From: DAHUXD01 sp963805495
GTDB lineage: Bacteria > Acidobacteriota > Thermoanaerobaculia > UBA5066 > Gp7-AA6
DNA length: 64,000 nt
Direction of reading: 5' to 3'
Assembly: GCA_963805495.1 (NCBI GenBank)
Contig: CAWDUQ010000001.1
Location: 744,001-808,000, forward strand
The translations under genes and the position numbers were made by a program. Positions 1 to 8,438 of this stretch are shown here, piece by piece (position 1 is the stretch's first letter; every line of letters begins with the position of its first letter). The notes beneath the pieces were generated by a model, which was not told the origin of the DNA, searched no databases, and saw nothing but the letters and a program-made list of their open reading frames with translations.

Positions 1-1
1 C

Positions 2-1342
2 AACCTTCTGGCGCTTGCGCGCGGTCAGCTGGCCTCGCGAAGCCTCCGGGCCGCGGAGTCGACGGCCGCCCGGGTGCCCGCCGACGGAACGCTCGCCGCG
101 TGGGAGGCGAAGCTCTTCCGCTGCGACCTCGTCCTGACGAGGCTGAAGTCCGGGCGACGTCCTTTGGACCCGTCGGATCCGCGGCTCGATCCGGTGCAGG
201 CGGCCCTCGTCGCGCTGACCGATCCTGCCGTGCCGGCGTCGGTCCGACGCGATGCGCGGGAGCGCCTCCTGCGGCTGGCCGCGGACCGCGAAGACTTCGA
301 CGCCGCGTTCGGCCAGGCGCGCGAGCTCGTGGCGGATGCGCCGGACGGGGCCGCAGGATTCGAAACGCTCTGGCGCCTGGCCTGGGAGCGGTTCCGCGCG
401 GGAGACCTCGAAGGCGCCCGCTCCGATTTCGAGGCGCTCGCCGGGCTCTATCGGGGCATCTCCGTTTCCCGGCGCCTGGCTTACTGGCGGGCGCGGTGCC
501 TCGAGCGCGAGGGCCGGGTGGCAGAAGCGCAGGCGCTCTTCGGGGAGCTCGCGGCGGCGTCGCCGGCCGACGTCTATGCCCGGTTTTCGCGGCCGCGCGC
601 GAGCGCGCCGGACCGGCTCGAGCGTGCTTCGCTGCGCGATCCCTCAACCGCGACGGCGGCTTTTGCCCGGGTCGACGAGTTGTTGCGGCTGCGGATGTTC
701 GAAGAGGCGTCGGCGGAGGCCCGCCTCCTCGCGCCGTCCCGGGGACGGGAGCTGCGCATCGCCGAGTCGGATTTCGCGCTCGGACGGTTTCTGACCGCGG
801 CGGTCTCGATCAAACGGGCGCTTCCGGAGATCGGCACGGCGGAGGAAGGGCGCGTTCCGGACGGATGGAGGAGGCTCTACTACCCGATCGAGGAGGGCGG
901 CTTCCTGCCGGAGCGGGCCAGGGAGTTCGCGCTCGACCCGGCGGTGCTTCGGGGACTCGTCCGGCAGGAGAGCGTCTTCGATTCGAACGCGAAGTCGCGG
1001 GCGGGCGCGATGGGGTTGATGCAGCTCATGCCGGCGACCGCCAGGAGCCTGTCGCGCTCGGTGCTTCGCTCCCGATATCGCCGGGCCTTTCTCTACGACC
1101 CGGGCGTCAACTCCCGCCTCGGCGCGGCGTACCTGCGGAGCCTGCTCGACCGATTCGACGATTCGACGATCCTGGCGCTCGCCGCCTACAACGGGGGCCC
1201 GACGCGGATCGCGCGGCTCGTCCGCGAGAACCCGGGAGTGCCGGAAGACGAGCTCTTCGAGTCGATCCCCCTTTACGAAACGCGCGACTACGTTCGCCGG
1301 GTGTTGCTCTTCGCGGAGTCCTACCGCGAACTGTATCCGTGA
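2..1342 (+). CDS. Soluble lytic murein transglycosylase (5'-partial)
   Basis: Periplasmic enzyme that cleaves the glycan strands of peptidoglycan, forming 1,6-anhydromuropeptides. The frame is open to the left edge of the window, so the true N-terminus is missing; an in-frame GTG at 74 is unlikely to be the real start. The N-terminal two thirds is an alanine- and arginine-rich helical region like the superhelical part of Slt70. The last 150 residues are an SLT domain: RQESVFDSNAKSRAG carries the catalytic Glu, followed by GLMQLMPATA and the AYNGG motif, all family hallmarks. The gene ends about 60 bases before the convergent transporter operon. The family is clear; the Slt70-like assignment rests on the helical N-terminus. 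Confidence 0.9.
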   Translation, partial: NLLALARGQLASRSLRAAESTAARVPADGTLAAWEAKLFRCDLVLTRLKSGRRPLDPSDPRLDPVQAALVALTDPAVPASVRRDARERLLRLAADREDFDAAFGQARELVADAPDGAAGFETLWRLAWERFRAGDLEGARSDFEALAGLYRGISVSRRLAYWRARCLEREGRVAEAQALFGELAAASPADVYARFSRPRASAPDRLERASLRDPSTATAAFARVDELLRLRMFEEASAEARLLAPSRGRELRIAESDFALGRFLTAAVSIKRALPEIGTAEEGRVPDGWRRLYYPIEEGGFLPERAREFALDPAVLRGLVRQESVFDSNAKSRAGAMGLMQLMPATARSLSRSVLRSRYRRAFLYDPGVNSRLGAAYLRSLLDRFDDSTILALAAYNGGPTRIARLVRENPGVPEDELFESIPLYETRDYVRRVLLFAESYRELYP

Positions 1343-1404
1343 GAACCGCCGGGATCACCCGATCGGCGACACAGGAGTAGGGGAGGGGCTCGTCCCCTCC
1401 CTCT

Positions 1405-3237
1405 TCACCAGGAGCCTTCCGGCACGACGAGGATCGAGCACCCGGCCTCCCGCAGCGCCTGGCGCGTAATGACGCCGCCGGCGCCGACGACGAGGAGGTC
1501 GTAGGCCTCCGCCCGCAGCTCCGCGAGGATTCCGCCGAGCGGCGTCTCGTCCTGGCGGACCGAGAAACGCGACAACACGCCGAGCTCGCGGAGCGTCGCA
1601 ACGCCCCGTTCCAGGTGCGCCCGTGCGAACGGCAGGGGCGCGCGGTCCGGGTGCGTCACGTGGAGGAGCGTGACCGAGGCGCCCAGTCGGCGCGCCAGCC
1701 AGCCGCCGGCGCGCACGTCGGTCTTTCCGGGCTCGCCGACCGCCGTGCAGATGAGGATGCGCTCGATGCGCCGGGGCCGGCCGCGCGCGAGCAGAAGGGG
1801 GATCGTGGTTTGCGCGGCGAGCTCCTCGGCGAAGCTCGGGGAGCTCCGCCGGCTCCGCGTCGACTCCAGCTCGCCGGCGCCGGCGAGCACGAAGTCGTAC
1901 GGAGATTCCCGGGTTTCGTTGGCGATCTGCTCGGCGGCGCCGCCGCGGCGAACCCGGATCGCGGCCTCGGGGAGCCCCGCGGCGGCCGCCCGGCGGGCGA
2001 GCGTTTCGCGGAGCGCCTCCTGGCCATGCGCGTCGGGCGCGATGCCGAGCACCGTCGCGGCCCCGTCGAGCGCCTCGACGAGCGGCGGAGCGAGCTCGAG
2101 CGCCGCGGAAAGGCCCGTCCCCTCGTCGCAGACGAGCAGGCGCGGCGTGGGCTGCCGGAGGATGTGCCACCGGTCGAGGACGACCCACGGCTGCCCGGTC
2201 GGCGGCTCGGCGTGCGCGGGGACGTCGACGTCGAGGAGGATGCTCTCTTCGCCGTAGGGAAGGGGCGGCACGACCTGGCGCACGCCGGCGAGCGCCGGCA
2301 GGCGAACGCGGACGCGCCGGCGAGGCCCCGCAAACGTGTGCTCGACAATCTCGCCGCGCCCGAGGACCGGGGTGCCCTTCGGCGGCTCGGTCCCGGAAAG
2401 CATGAGCTGCTCGGGGCGAACCAGGACCCGGACCCGGTCTCCTTCGTCGTGCGGCACGTGCGGCGGGATCGCGAGGCTCACCGGCCCGAGCTCGACGCGA
2501 TCGCCGCGGGAGCCGCCCACGAGGATCGCGCCCGAGCCGAGGAACGTCGCAACGAAGAGCGATCGCGGGTTCTCGTAGAGGCTGTCGGGCTCGCCCACCT
2601 CGACGAGCCGCCCACGGTCGACCACCCCGATCCGCTGCCCGAGCTCGAAAGCTTCCTCCTGGTCGTGGGTGACGAGAATCGTCGTGACGCCCAGCGTTTT
2701 CTGGATCACCTTGAGCGTCTGGCGCAGCTGCACGCGGATCTTGACGTCGAGCGCCCCGAACGGCTCGTCGAGCAGGAGCACCTTCGGCTGGTAGGCGAGC
2801 GCGCGCGCGAGGGCGACCCGTTGCCGCTGGCCCCCCGAGATCTGGCTCTCGTATCGGCCGCCGAGGCCCGAGAGGCCGACGAGCTCCAGGAGCTCCTCGC
2901 GGCGCTGCTCGCGCTCGGCCGAAGAGACTTTGCGGATGCGCAGGCCGAATTCGATGTTTTCGGCGACGGTCATGTGCCGGAAGATCGAGTAGTTCTGAAA
3001 GACGAAGCCGACGTCCCGCGCCTGGGGCGGGAGGTGCGTCACGTCGCGGCGGCCGAGGCGGATGACGCCTTCGTCCGGCAGGATCAGTCCGGCGATCATC
3101 CGGAGGATCGTGCTCTTGCCGCTGCCGGACGCCCCGAGCAGCACGAAGAGCTCGCCGGCCTCGACCTCGAGCGACACGCGATCGACGGTGACCTGCTCGT
3201 CGAAGCGCTTGCTGACGTTCTCGAGGGTGATCGACAT
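1405..3237 (-). CDS. Sulfate/molybdate-type ABC transporter ATPase fused to two universal stress protein domains
   Basis: ATP-hydrolysing subunit of the importer encoded just upstream on the same strand. Of 610 residues, 1-235 are a CysA-like ATPase: Walker A GASGSGKS at 35-42, signature SGGQ at 134-137, Walker B LLLDEP with Asp157, and the switch His191. Residues 240-355 look like the beta-rich TOBE regulatory domain. Residues 365-485 and 491-607 each resemble a universal stress protein domain; the second has the typical opening RILICTAVG and closing ILVVPEG. Ordinary CysA proteins of about 350 residues stop after TOBE. The ATG overlaps the permease stop (ATGA), showing translational coupling. 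The substrate is probably sulfate, but molybdate or tungstate is possible. Confidence 0.88.
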   Translation of the reverse strand: MSITLENVSKRFDEQVTVDRVSLEVEAGELFVLLGASGSGKSTILRMIAGLILPDEGVIRLGRRDVTHLPPQARDVGFVFQNYSIFRHMTVAENIEFGLRIRKVSSAEREQRREELLELVGLSGLGGRYESQISGGQRQRVALARALAYQPKVLLLDEPFGALDVKIRVQLRQTLKVIQKTLGVTTILVTHDQEEAFELGQRIGVVDRGRLVEVGEPDSLYENPRSLFVATFLGSGAILVGGSRGDRVELGPVSLAIPPHVPHDEGDRVRVLVRPEQLMLSGTEPPKGTPVLGRGEIVEHTFAGPRRRVRVRLPALAGVRQVVPPLPYGEESILLDVDVPAHAEPPTGQPWVVLDRWHILRQPTPRLLVCDEGTGLSAALELAPPLVEALDGAATVLGIAPDAHGQEALRETLARRAAAAGLPEAAIRVRRGGAAEQIANETRESPYDFVLAGAGELESTRSRRSSPSFAEELAAQTTIPLLLARGRPRRIERILICTAVGEPGKTDVRAGGWLARRLGASVTLLHVTHPDRAPLPFARAHLERGVATLRELGVLSRFSVRQDETPLGGILAELRAEAYDLLVVGAGGVITRQALREAGCSILVVPEGSW

Positions 3238-4061
3238 CAGCGGCCCCGCCTGGCGGCATAGCGCAGCAGGAAGAAGAAGATCACGAAGGACAGCAACGCG
3301 AGCACGGCCGCCACGGCGTTGGCGGCCTCGACGTTGCCCGCCTCGAACTGCGCGAAGATGTAGAGGGGCGCCGTCTGCGTCCGCAGGCGCAGGTTGCCCG
3401 AGACGAGCACCGTGGCGCCGAACTCGCCGAGCGAGTGCGCGAACGTCAGCAGCGCGCCGGCGAAGAGTCCCCCGCGCAGCGTCGGCAGAATGACCCAGCG
3501 GAAGGTCTGCCACGCCGTCGCGCCGATCGTGTAGGCCGCCTCTTCGTAGGTCTCCTCGAGCTCGTCGAGGACCGGCTTGACCGCGCCGAGCATGTACGGG
3601 AACGTCACGAAGAGGTGCGCCAGGAGGACGCCCGCGGGCGCGAACATCGGCTGGATGCCGAGCGGCTCGAGCAGCCGACCGAGCAGGCCGATGGGGCCCC
3701 ACAGCAGGAGCAGCGACGTCCCGACCACGACCGTGGGGATCGCGATCGGCAGGTTGACGATGATGCCGAGCACCCGCTGGCCGCGGAAGCGGTAGCGCGA
3801 GAGCACGTATGCCGTGTACGTGCCGAGGATCGCGTTGACGGCCGCGGTCGCGAACGCGATGAGAAGCGAGAAGCGCAGAGCGAACAACGCCTCCCTCGAG
3901 GAGAGCGCTTCCACGAAGGCGGCCACGCCGCCGCGGAACGCGAAGACGAAGACCGCCGCGAGCGGCATCAGGATCAGGGGCAGCAGGGCCAGGACGACGA
4001 GGGCGACCGGCATCGTCGCGCGCCGGCCCGTGCGGACGATCGCGCTCGCGGGAGCGCTCAT
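3237..4061 (-). CDS. Sulfate-type ABC transporter permease
   Basis: Inner-membrane channel subunit of 274 residues with about six hydrophobic segments, the first following a short charged N-terminus. The cytoplasmic coupling (EAA) loop is EEAAYTIGATAWQTF, and GEFGATVLVSGN near the C-terminus matches the CysT/CysW and ModB families. Start and stop both overlap neighbours by four bases (ATGA), so binding protein, permease and ATPase form one operon. Sulfate importers usually have two different permeases, CysT and CysW. Only one is present, so it would have to work as a homodimer, as ModB does, or pair with a subunit encoded elsewhere. Confidence 0.87.
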   Translation of the reverse strand: MSAPASAIVRTGRRATMPVALVVLALLPLILMPLAAVFVFAFRGGVAAFVEALSSREALFALRFSLLIAFATAAVNAILGTYTAYVLSRYRFRGQRVLGIIVNLPIAIPTVVVGTSLLLLWGPIGLLGRLLEPLGIQPMFAPAGVLLAHLFVTFPYMLGAVKPVLDELEETYEEAAYTIGATAWQTFRWVILPTLRGGLFAGALLTFAHSLGEFGATVLVSGNLRLRTQTAPLYIFAQFEAGNVEAANAVAAVLALLSFVIFFFLLRYAARRGR

Positions 4062-5098
4062 CGCTCGATTCCGCCCTTCATGACCCGATTCTTCCAGACG
4101 CCGTCCACGATTTCCTTTTTCGCCCGGCGCCAGCCCCCGAAATCGGCGATGCGGAACGGGTCCGCGATCACGCCGAACTCGGCGTGCCCCGCGTTGAGAT
4201 TCTCGTCCACGCTGCGAAACCCGTAGCGCACGAAGATGCGCTGAGCTTCCTCGGTCCAGAGGAAGCGCGCGAAGGCGTCGACGAGCGGCCGCTGCCGGGC
4301 CGAGACGTTCCGGTCGACGACCACGAGGGTGTGCTCCGAGAGAATCGTGCGCGCCGGGTAGACCACGTCGGCGAAGAGCCGTCCGCGGCCCCGGTCGAAG
4401 ATCGCCTCCTGCTCGTACGTGATGAGTGCGTCGCCGAAACCCTGCGAGAACTGGGTCCGCGCCGCTCGGGCCGAGGACGCCTGCGCGACGACGTGCTTCC
4501 AGATGCCTTCGAGCATCGCCTCGCCCGCGCCCGGGCGGCCCGGCTCGGCCCGCGCGCCGGCGCCGTACTCGGCGACGATCGCCCAGTTCGCCCCGCCCGA
4601 GGTCATGGGGTCCGGGTGGACGATGCGCGCGCGGCCGCCGGCGAGGTCGCCGAAGTCGCGGATGCCGAGCGGATTGCCGGGCCGCACGAGAACGACGAAC
4701 GGCGTGAGGTTGACGACGCCCTCGTGGGGCAGGCGCTTCCAGCTTCCCGCGGCGATGGCGCCGGCGTCGGCCAGGCGCTCCGCGTCGCTCTCGAGCGACA
4801 GGAGAACGAGCTGCGCCGGGACACCCAGGATGACCTGGTTCGTGACCGTGCCCGAGCCGCCGAACGAGGAAATGAACGCGACGTCGCCGTGGCCGCCCGC
4901 GCGCCACACTCTGCGGAACGCCGGGAAGATGCCGTCGTTCATCGCGTCGGCGAGGATGCTGAAGCCGTAGAAGACGATCGTCGGCGGGCTCGCCTCGGCG
5001 CGCGAGAACGGCAGCCAGGGCCAGAGGGCCCAGGCGAGGAGCGCCGCAAGAAAGAGGAGCGGCACGACGCCACGCCGGCGCGGCGGCGGAGGTCTCAT
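4058..5098 (-). CDS. Sulfate-type extracellular substrate-binding protein
   Basis: Captures an oxyanion, most likely sulfate or thiosulfate, and delivers it to the adjacent permease. The 346-residue protein starts with an arginine-rich stretch and a hydrophobic segment (residues about 11-27) that could be a signal anchor. The family fingerprint is HPDPMTSGGANWAIVAEYG, close to the Sbp/CysP motif around the bound anion. FSQGFGDALITYEQEA further on also matches this family. It is the first gene of the operon and overlaps the permease by four bases. The 53 bases separating it from the divergent yjbQ-like gene must hold both promoters. Confidence 0.87.
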   Translation of the reverse strand: MRPPPPRRRGVVPLLFLAALLAWALWPWLPFSRAEASPPTIVFYGFSILADAMNDGIFPAFRRVWRAGGHGDVAFISSFGGSGTVTNQVILGVPAQLVLLSLESDAERLADAGAIAAGSWKRLPHEGVVNLTPFVVLVRPGNPLGIRDFGDLAGGRARIVHPDPMTSGGANWAIVAEYGAGARAEPGRPGAGEAMLEGIWKHVVAQASSARAARTQFSQGFGDALITYEQEAIFDRGRGRLFADVVYPARTILSEHTLVVVDRNVSARQRPLVDAFARFLWTEEAQRIFVRYGFRSVDENLNAGHAEFGVIADPFRIADFGGWRRAKKEIVDGVWKNRVMKGGIER

Positions 5099-5151
5099 CC
5101 GGCGAGGCTCGGTGCCACGGCGGGCCGAGGATATCGCCTTAGAATCCGGCC

Positions 5152-5547
5152 GTGAGCGAATCCCGGGAGTTTCGGGTGAAGACCTCCCGCAAGATCGAGC
5201 GCCTCGACATCACGAAACAAGTCGAGAACGCCGCGAAATCGCTGGGGCGGGACGCGGGAGCGTTGCTCGTGACGACGCCGCACACGACGGCGGCCGTGAC
5301 GGTGGGGGAGGCCTGGGACCCCGACGTCACCGGCGACATCGAGCGGGCGCTCGACGCCTGGGTGCCGAACGTGCGGTTCGACCACGGAGAGGGCAACTCG
5401 GCGGCGCATTTTCTGTCCGAGGCGATCGGGAATGCACGTCTCCTGCCGCTGGAGAAGGGGAAGATCCAGCTCGGCCGGTGGCAGGGAGTCTTTCTGATCG
5501 AGCTCGACGGGCCGCGCGAGCGCACCGTGCGCGTCGCGGGGCTCTAG
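5152..5547 (+). CDS. yjbQ: YjbQ family protein (UPF0047)
   Basis: Small single-domain protein of 131 residues in the family often labelled secondary thiamine-phosphate synthase, because E. coli YjbQ can weakly replace ThiE. The physiological role is not settled. Family signatures are VTTPHTTAAVTVGEAWDPDV in the first half and HGEGNSAAHF in the middle, whose histidines form the conserved metal-binding pocket. The C-terminus IQLGRWQGVFLIELDGPRER is also characteristic. The start is GTG at 5152; length is normal for the family. Its stop overlaps the stop of the convergent hemerythrin gene through a shared CTAG. Confidence 0.93.
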   Translation: MSESREFRVKTSRKIERLDITKQVENAAKSLGRDAGALLVTTPHTTAAVTVGEAWDPDVTGDIERALDAWVPNVRFDHGEGNSAAHFLSEAIGNARLLPLEKGKIQLGRWQGVFLIELDGPRERTVRVAGL

Positions 5548-5990
5548 CCGGGCGTCCCGAGCTCCCGCTCCTCCTTCTCGGTGTGCGCGTCCCAGCGGCG
5601 CGCGAGGTTGCCGAAGAGTCGGCGTGCGCCTTCGAGGTCGTGGCCCTCGGCGAGTCGCCGCATGACCCCGGACAGCTCGCGGATCTGGACGTGCTCGAGC
5701 CGCAGCTCCCGTCCCAGCCGCTCCCCGGCCGTCTCGGCCTCGGCGGGCGCGAGTCCGTGCCCGGCGGCGCGCGGCAGGACCGTTTCTTCCTCGAGGGCGG
5801 TGTGACGGCGGAGCTCTTCGTCGAACGCCACGATCGCTTCGCGGGCGGGAGCGAGCGCGCCGGCATCGGTCGCGGCGAGGAACTGTCCGAGGAGCCGGTC
5901 GAGCCGCCGGTGCGCGAGTCGCAGGTCCTCGAGTCCGCCCACGGCCCGCGATTCTGGCACGGCGGAGCGGGAGCCGGGGACTACAATCAC
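5544..5990 (-). CDS. Hemerythrin HHE-domain protein
   Basis: Predicted four-helix bundle that binds a non-haem iron or similar centre through spaced His and Glu residues. These include HRRLD, HTALEEE, LEHVQIREL and the C-terminal WDAHTEKEE, giving the H-HxxxE-H-HxxxE type of spacing. Such proteins sense or bind oxygen or nitric oxide, or handle iron; which applies here cannot be read from the sequence. No other domain is fused to it. The chosen GTG start at 5990 gives 148 residues; an in-frame GTG at 5960 is an equally good start just before the first helix. It is convergent with yjbQ. Confidence 0.8.
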   Translation of the reverse strand: MIVVPGSRSAVPESRAVGGLEDLRLAHRRLDRLLGQFLAATDAGALAPAREAIVAFDEELRRHTALEEETVLPRAAGHGLAPAEAETAGERLGRELRLEHVQIRELSGVMRRLAEGHDLEGARRLFGNLARRWDAHTEKEERELGTPG

Positions 5991-6016
5991 CCGATTCAGG
6001 GGAGGGCCGACCCACG

Positions 6017-7888
6017 TTGGTACAGCCCGGCACGCTTCTCGAAGGCAAGTACGAAATCCTCGACAAGATCCGCGAGGGCGGGATGGGGTCCATCTACCGC
6101 GTGCGGCACCGCCTGCTCGAGGAGATTCGGGTTATCAAGGTGATGAAGCCGAACGCCGTGGCGGACGCCGACCTGCGGCGGCGCTTCGTCGAGGAAGCCA
6201 AGACCGCGACGCGGCTCAAGCACCCCAACATCTGCACGATCTACGACTTCGCGATCGACGACTCCGGCATGGCGTATCTCGTCATGGAGTACATCGAGGG
6301 GCCGAGCATCTCCGAGCTCCTGAAGCTCGAGGGGCGCCCGGCGCTGCCGCTTGCGCTCGAGATCGCCCACCAGAGTCTCCTCGCGCTCGGGTTTCTCCAC
6401 CGCAAGGGGATCGTGCACCGCGACGTGGCGCCGGACAACATCATGCTGACGCGCGACGAGCAGGGCCTGCCCCTCGTCAAGCTGATCGATCTCGGCATCG
6501 CGAAGATCGCGGAGGCACCGGTCGAGGCGACGGCCACGGGCGTCTTTCTCGGGAAGCTCAAGTACGCATCCCCGGAGCAATACGGCTCTCTCAAGAAGGG
6601 AGAGCGCCTCGACGGCCGGAGCGATCTCTACGGGCTCGGCATCGTTCTTTACGAGCTGCTGACCGGCGTGCTGCCGTTCGAAGGCGACACCGTGGTCGAG
6701 CTGCTGCGCGCCCATGTTTTCGCGCCCCCGCGACCTTTCGTCCAATCCGACCCGGAGGGCCGGGTCCCGGCCGAGTTGCGCGCGGCCGTCCTGAAGTCGC
6801 TGGAGAAGCGCCGCGAAGATCGATTCGCGGACGCCGAGAGTTTCGACCAGGAGATCCTGACGATCCAGGCCCGTTACGTCCGCCCCGAGGACTTCGAGGA
6901 GACGCGCGCGGCGGTCGCCAAGCTGCGGCCGAGCCGGGAAGTCCTCGTGTGGCCCGCGACGCCGAGCGCCCAGAGCCATCTCGACCTGCAGTTCGGAGTG
7001 TCGACCACCCCGACGCCGGCGCGCTCGACCGAGAACGATTTGACGGCGGCGGCACCGGTGAAAACGAACTGGTCGGACCGCGAAGCCAACGTGCCGACCG
7101 TCCCGGTCGACGCGCCGCCCGGCCGGCGTCGCGCAGGGCTCGTCGCCGTCGTCGCGTTGGTCGCGGCAGCAATCGTCGCCGCCGTCCTGCTGTCGCGATC
7201 GAAAAGCGCGGAGCCGCCGGCCGTCACGGCGGCCGCGCTGGTGACGCCCGCGGCCGCGGTCCCCCCGACTGAGCGCCCGACGCCGGAACCAACGGCGCTC
7301 CCGCCGACGCCCGTGCCGCCGACTCCGCCTCCGACGGCCGCCCCGGCGAGCGAGCCCGTTTCGCGGTCGCGCGCTGCCTCGGTACGGCCGACCGCGCTCC
7401 CGGCGCGACCGGCCGTCGTGGCGCCGCCGGCCCCCGCGCTTCCGGCCATCGTGGCCGTGCAGGCGCCCGCCCCCGACATCGCCCGCCTGCCGTCGCCCGT
7501 TCCGGCGGTCCCGACCGAACCGGCGCGGGCCACCGCTCTCCCCGCGCCCTCCCCGCGGCCGGCGCCGACCGAGGCGGACCGCTTGCGCGAGGCCGTGCGT
7601 CTCTACGAGACGGCCCAGAACACCCTGAGCCCCGACCTCTACGTCCGCATCTTCCCCGGTGTCGACCGGTCGCGGGTGCAGGAGGCGTTCGCAAATTTTC
7701 GGTCACAGACCGTCGAGTTCGAGATCCGGAAGATCGAGATCGACCCGCGCGGTCAGTCCGCGGTCGTCTCCGGCTTCGAGTCGCGCCTCGCCGTTCCGAA
7801 GGCGGGCAACGAGCAGCGGGTCGACTCCGTTCGCGTCCTGCAGTTCGAGAAGCGCGGCGACGCCTGGGTCATCACGGCGATCCGCTGA
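6017..7888 (+). CDS. Membrane Ser/Thr protein kinase with extracytoplasmic NTF2-like domain
   Basis: Transmembrane receptor-type kinase of 623 residues. Residues 13-275 form a PknB-like kinase domain with glycine loop IREGGMGSIY, catalytic lysine near 41, HRDVAPDN loop with Asp136, and a DLG variant of the DFG motif at 158-160. A Pro/Thr-rich region surrounds one membrane span around residues 370-390 (AGLVAVVALVAAAIVAAVLL). The outer C-terminal 110 residues, ending in FEKRGDAWVITAIR, have the look of an NTF2/SnoaL fold. The start is TTG at 6017, preceded by GGGGAGGG. The gene lies upstream of an NTF2-like lipoprotein that may act in the same pathway. Confidence 0.88.
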   Translation: MVQPGTLLEGKYEILDKIREGGMGSIYRVRHRLLEEIRVIKVMKPNAVADADLRRRFVEEAKTATRLKHPNICTIYDFAIDDSGMAYLVMEYIEGPSISELLKLEGRPALPLALEIAHQSLLALGFLHRKGIVHRDVAPDNIMLTRDEQGLPLVKLIDLGIAKIAEAPVEATATGVFLGKLKYASPEQYGSLKKGERLDGRSDLYGLGIVLYELLTGVLPFEGDTVVELLRAHVFAPPRPFVQSDPEGRVPAELRAAVLKSLEKRREDRFADAESFDQEILTIQARYVRPEDFEETRAAVAKLRPSREVLVWPATPSAQSHLDLQFGVSTTPTPARSTENDLTAAAPVKTNWSDREANVPTVPVDAPPGRRRAGLVAVVALVAAAIVAAVLLSRSKSAEPPAVTAAALVTPAAAVPPTERPTPEPTALPPTPVPPTPPPTAAPASEPVSRSRAASVRPTALPARPAVVAPPAPALPAIVAVQAPAPDIARLPSPVPAVPTEPARATALPAPSPRPAPTEADRLREAVRLYETAQNTLSPDLYVRIFPGVDRSRVQEAFANFRSQTVEFEIRKIEIDPRGQSAVVSGFESRLAVPKAGNEQRVDSVRVLQFEKRGDAWVITAIR

Positions 7889-7959
7889 AGCTCCGGAGCG
7901 CCTCGAGCAGCCGCCGAATTTCCGGACGCCGTCCCTCGCGAGCGGGAGACAATGCCGGT

Positions 7960-8403
7960 ATGCAACACGTCCGGCGGACACTCGCCCTGGTCCTCGTCGC
8001 GGCAGCCCTCGCCTGCGCGAAGCCGGCCGATCCGGTTCGGGCGACGATCGACGCGGTCGTGAAGGCCGCCAACGCCCGTGACGCGGACGCGCTGCTCGCG
8101 CGGGTGGCCCTCGACTTCGAGGCGGCCGACGGGACGGGCCGGAACGAGATCGAGGCGAGGCTCAAGGGCTACTTCGCGGCCTACGAGAACCTGCACGTGG
8201 AAGTCTCCGACGTCCAGATCGAGCGGGGCGAGGCCGCGGCACGCGTTCGCCTGCGGGCCGACATGACCGGGCAGGCCCGTTCCGTGGGCGGTTTCGGCGG
8301 CCTCCTGCCTTCGGCCGCGAAGTACGACTTCGACCTGCGGCTCGTTCGCGAGGGAAACGAGTGGAAGCTGGCCTTCGCCGGCTGGCACGCCGTCGGGGAC
8401 TGA
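7960..8403 (+). CDS. NTF2/SnoaL-like lipoprotein
   Basis: Small exported lipoprotein of 147 residues. The N-terminus is a type II signal peptide (RRTLALVLVAAALACAK) with a lipobox ending in Cys19. The mature part begins with a helix, DPVRATIDAVVKAANARDAD, then alternating strands and a final WKLAFAGWHAVG strand, the layout of NTF2-like proteins. No catalytic residues are recognisable, so it may bind a ligand or protein. It lies 71 bases after a kinase whose outer domain appears to have the same fold, which suggests but does not prove a functional link. Confidence 0.75.
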   Translation: MQHVRRTLALVLVAAALACAKPADPVRATIDAVVKAANARDADALLARVALDFEAADGTGRNEIEARLKGYFAAYENLHVEVSDVQIERGEAAARVRLRADMTGQARSVGGFGGLLPSAAKYDFDLRLVREGNEWKLAFAGWHAVGD

Positions 8404-8438
8404 CGCCCGGCCGCGTTTGACTCCCCGCTCCAATGTCC

